This document shows positions 53,481-53,496 of a stretch of 53,496 nt of DNA, piece after piece. Each line of letters begins with the position of its first letter. Position 1 is the first letter of the stretch. A program made the position numbers and the translations under genes. Under the pieces are notes generated by a model that ran no database searches, was not told where the DNA came from, and worked only from the letters and a program-made list of their open reading frames with translations. This stretch comes from CAYRFF01 sp964423575 (lineage in GTDB: Bacteria > Bacteroidota > Bacteroidia > Chitinophagales > Saprospiraceae): contig CAYRFF010000021.1 in assembly GCA_964423575.1 (NCBI GenBank), positions 1-53,496 of the forward strand, given 5' to 3'.

Positions 53481-53496
53481 ACTGTGGAGAGTTTGA
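53481..53496 (+). rRNA. 16S ribosomal RNA, first bases only
   Basis: The window ends with AGAGTTTGA (53488-53496), the universal start of 16S rRNA (E. coli positions 8-16). The mature 5' end is placed at about 53481. The rest of the operon lies outside the window. Confidence 0.85.

Overview
This window looks like chromosomal core genome from a member of the Bacteroidota. The evidence is: -7 boxes of the form TAnnTTTG, often paired with an upstream TTG/TTTG; almost no Shine-Dalgarno sequences; a PorQ homologue of the type IX secretion system; a DUF5606 protein; an E1 dehydrogenase with alpha and beta subunits fused; and a ribosomal protein S1 with a long acidic N-terminus. The sequence does not let me name a genus.

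Left edge (1-1059): a Bacteroidota-type tyrosine recombinase, cut off by the window edge, lies directly beyond the 3' end of mnmE and is preceded by short direct repeats. This is the only sign of a mobile element; any cargo would lie to the left, outside the window. 1060-8351: mnmE, a trkA-trkH potassium uptake pair, a low-molecular-weight phosphatase and a lipoprotein prolyl oligopeptidase. 8352-20783: an intergenic region rich in palindromes, a dynamin-like GTPase with a DUF3298-type lipoprotein, queG, an orphan histidine kinase, ATP-type pckA, an outer-membrane barrel protein, trmB with a small membrane protein, an OsmC-like protein, a lipid-linked sugar flippase and an MBL-fold hydrolase. 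20784-34140: a 1081-residue envelope protein (degenerate peptidase, beta-propeller and outer-membrane barrel), a PfkB kinase, tRNA-Asn, a DUF697/SHOCT protein, porQ, two PH-domain membrane proteins co-transcribed with mfd, and a mevalonate-kinase-like GHMP kinase. 34127-49450: mainly minus-strand genes for 2-oxo acid dehydrogenase E2 and E1, an OmpA/PD40 lipoprotein, a PmtA-like methyltransferase, cinA, birA, a response regulator, a glycosyltransferase, recO and an acyl-CoA ligase, interrupted by plus-strand rsfS and ftsH. 49810-53496: an SDR oxidoreductase, rpsA with a near-ideal promoter and a terminator, then a 0.75 kb leader region with a consensus promoter that ends in the first bases of 16S rRNA.

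Most genes are housekeeping (tRNA modification, translation, repair, central carbon metabolism, envelope). I found no convincing new multi-gene system. The less ordinary signals are: the recombinase at the mnmE 3' end; a 12-mer (AGCTTACGCAAA) present in five exact copies in both genes and gaps; intergenic palindromes sharing an ACGGCYGT core; four GCGAATT repeats spaced exactly 11 bp apart; the propeller-barrel fusion protein; and very short predicted 5' leaders at trmB and the E1 gene.
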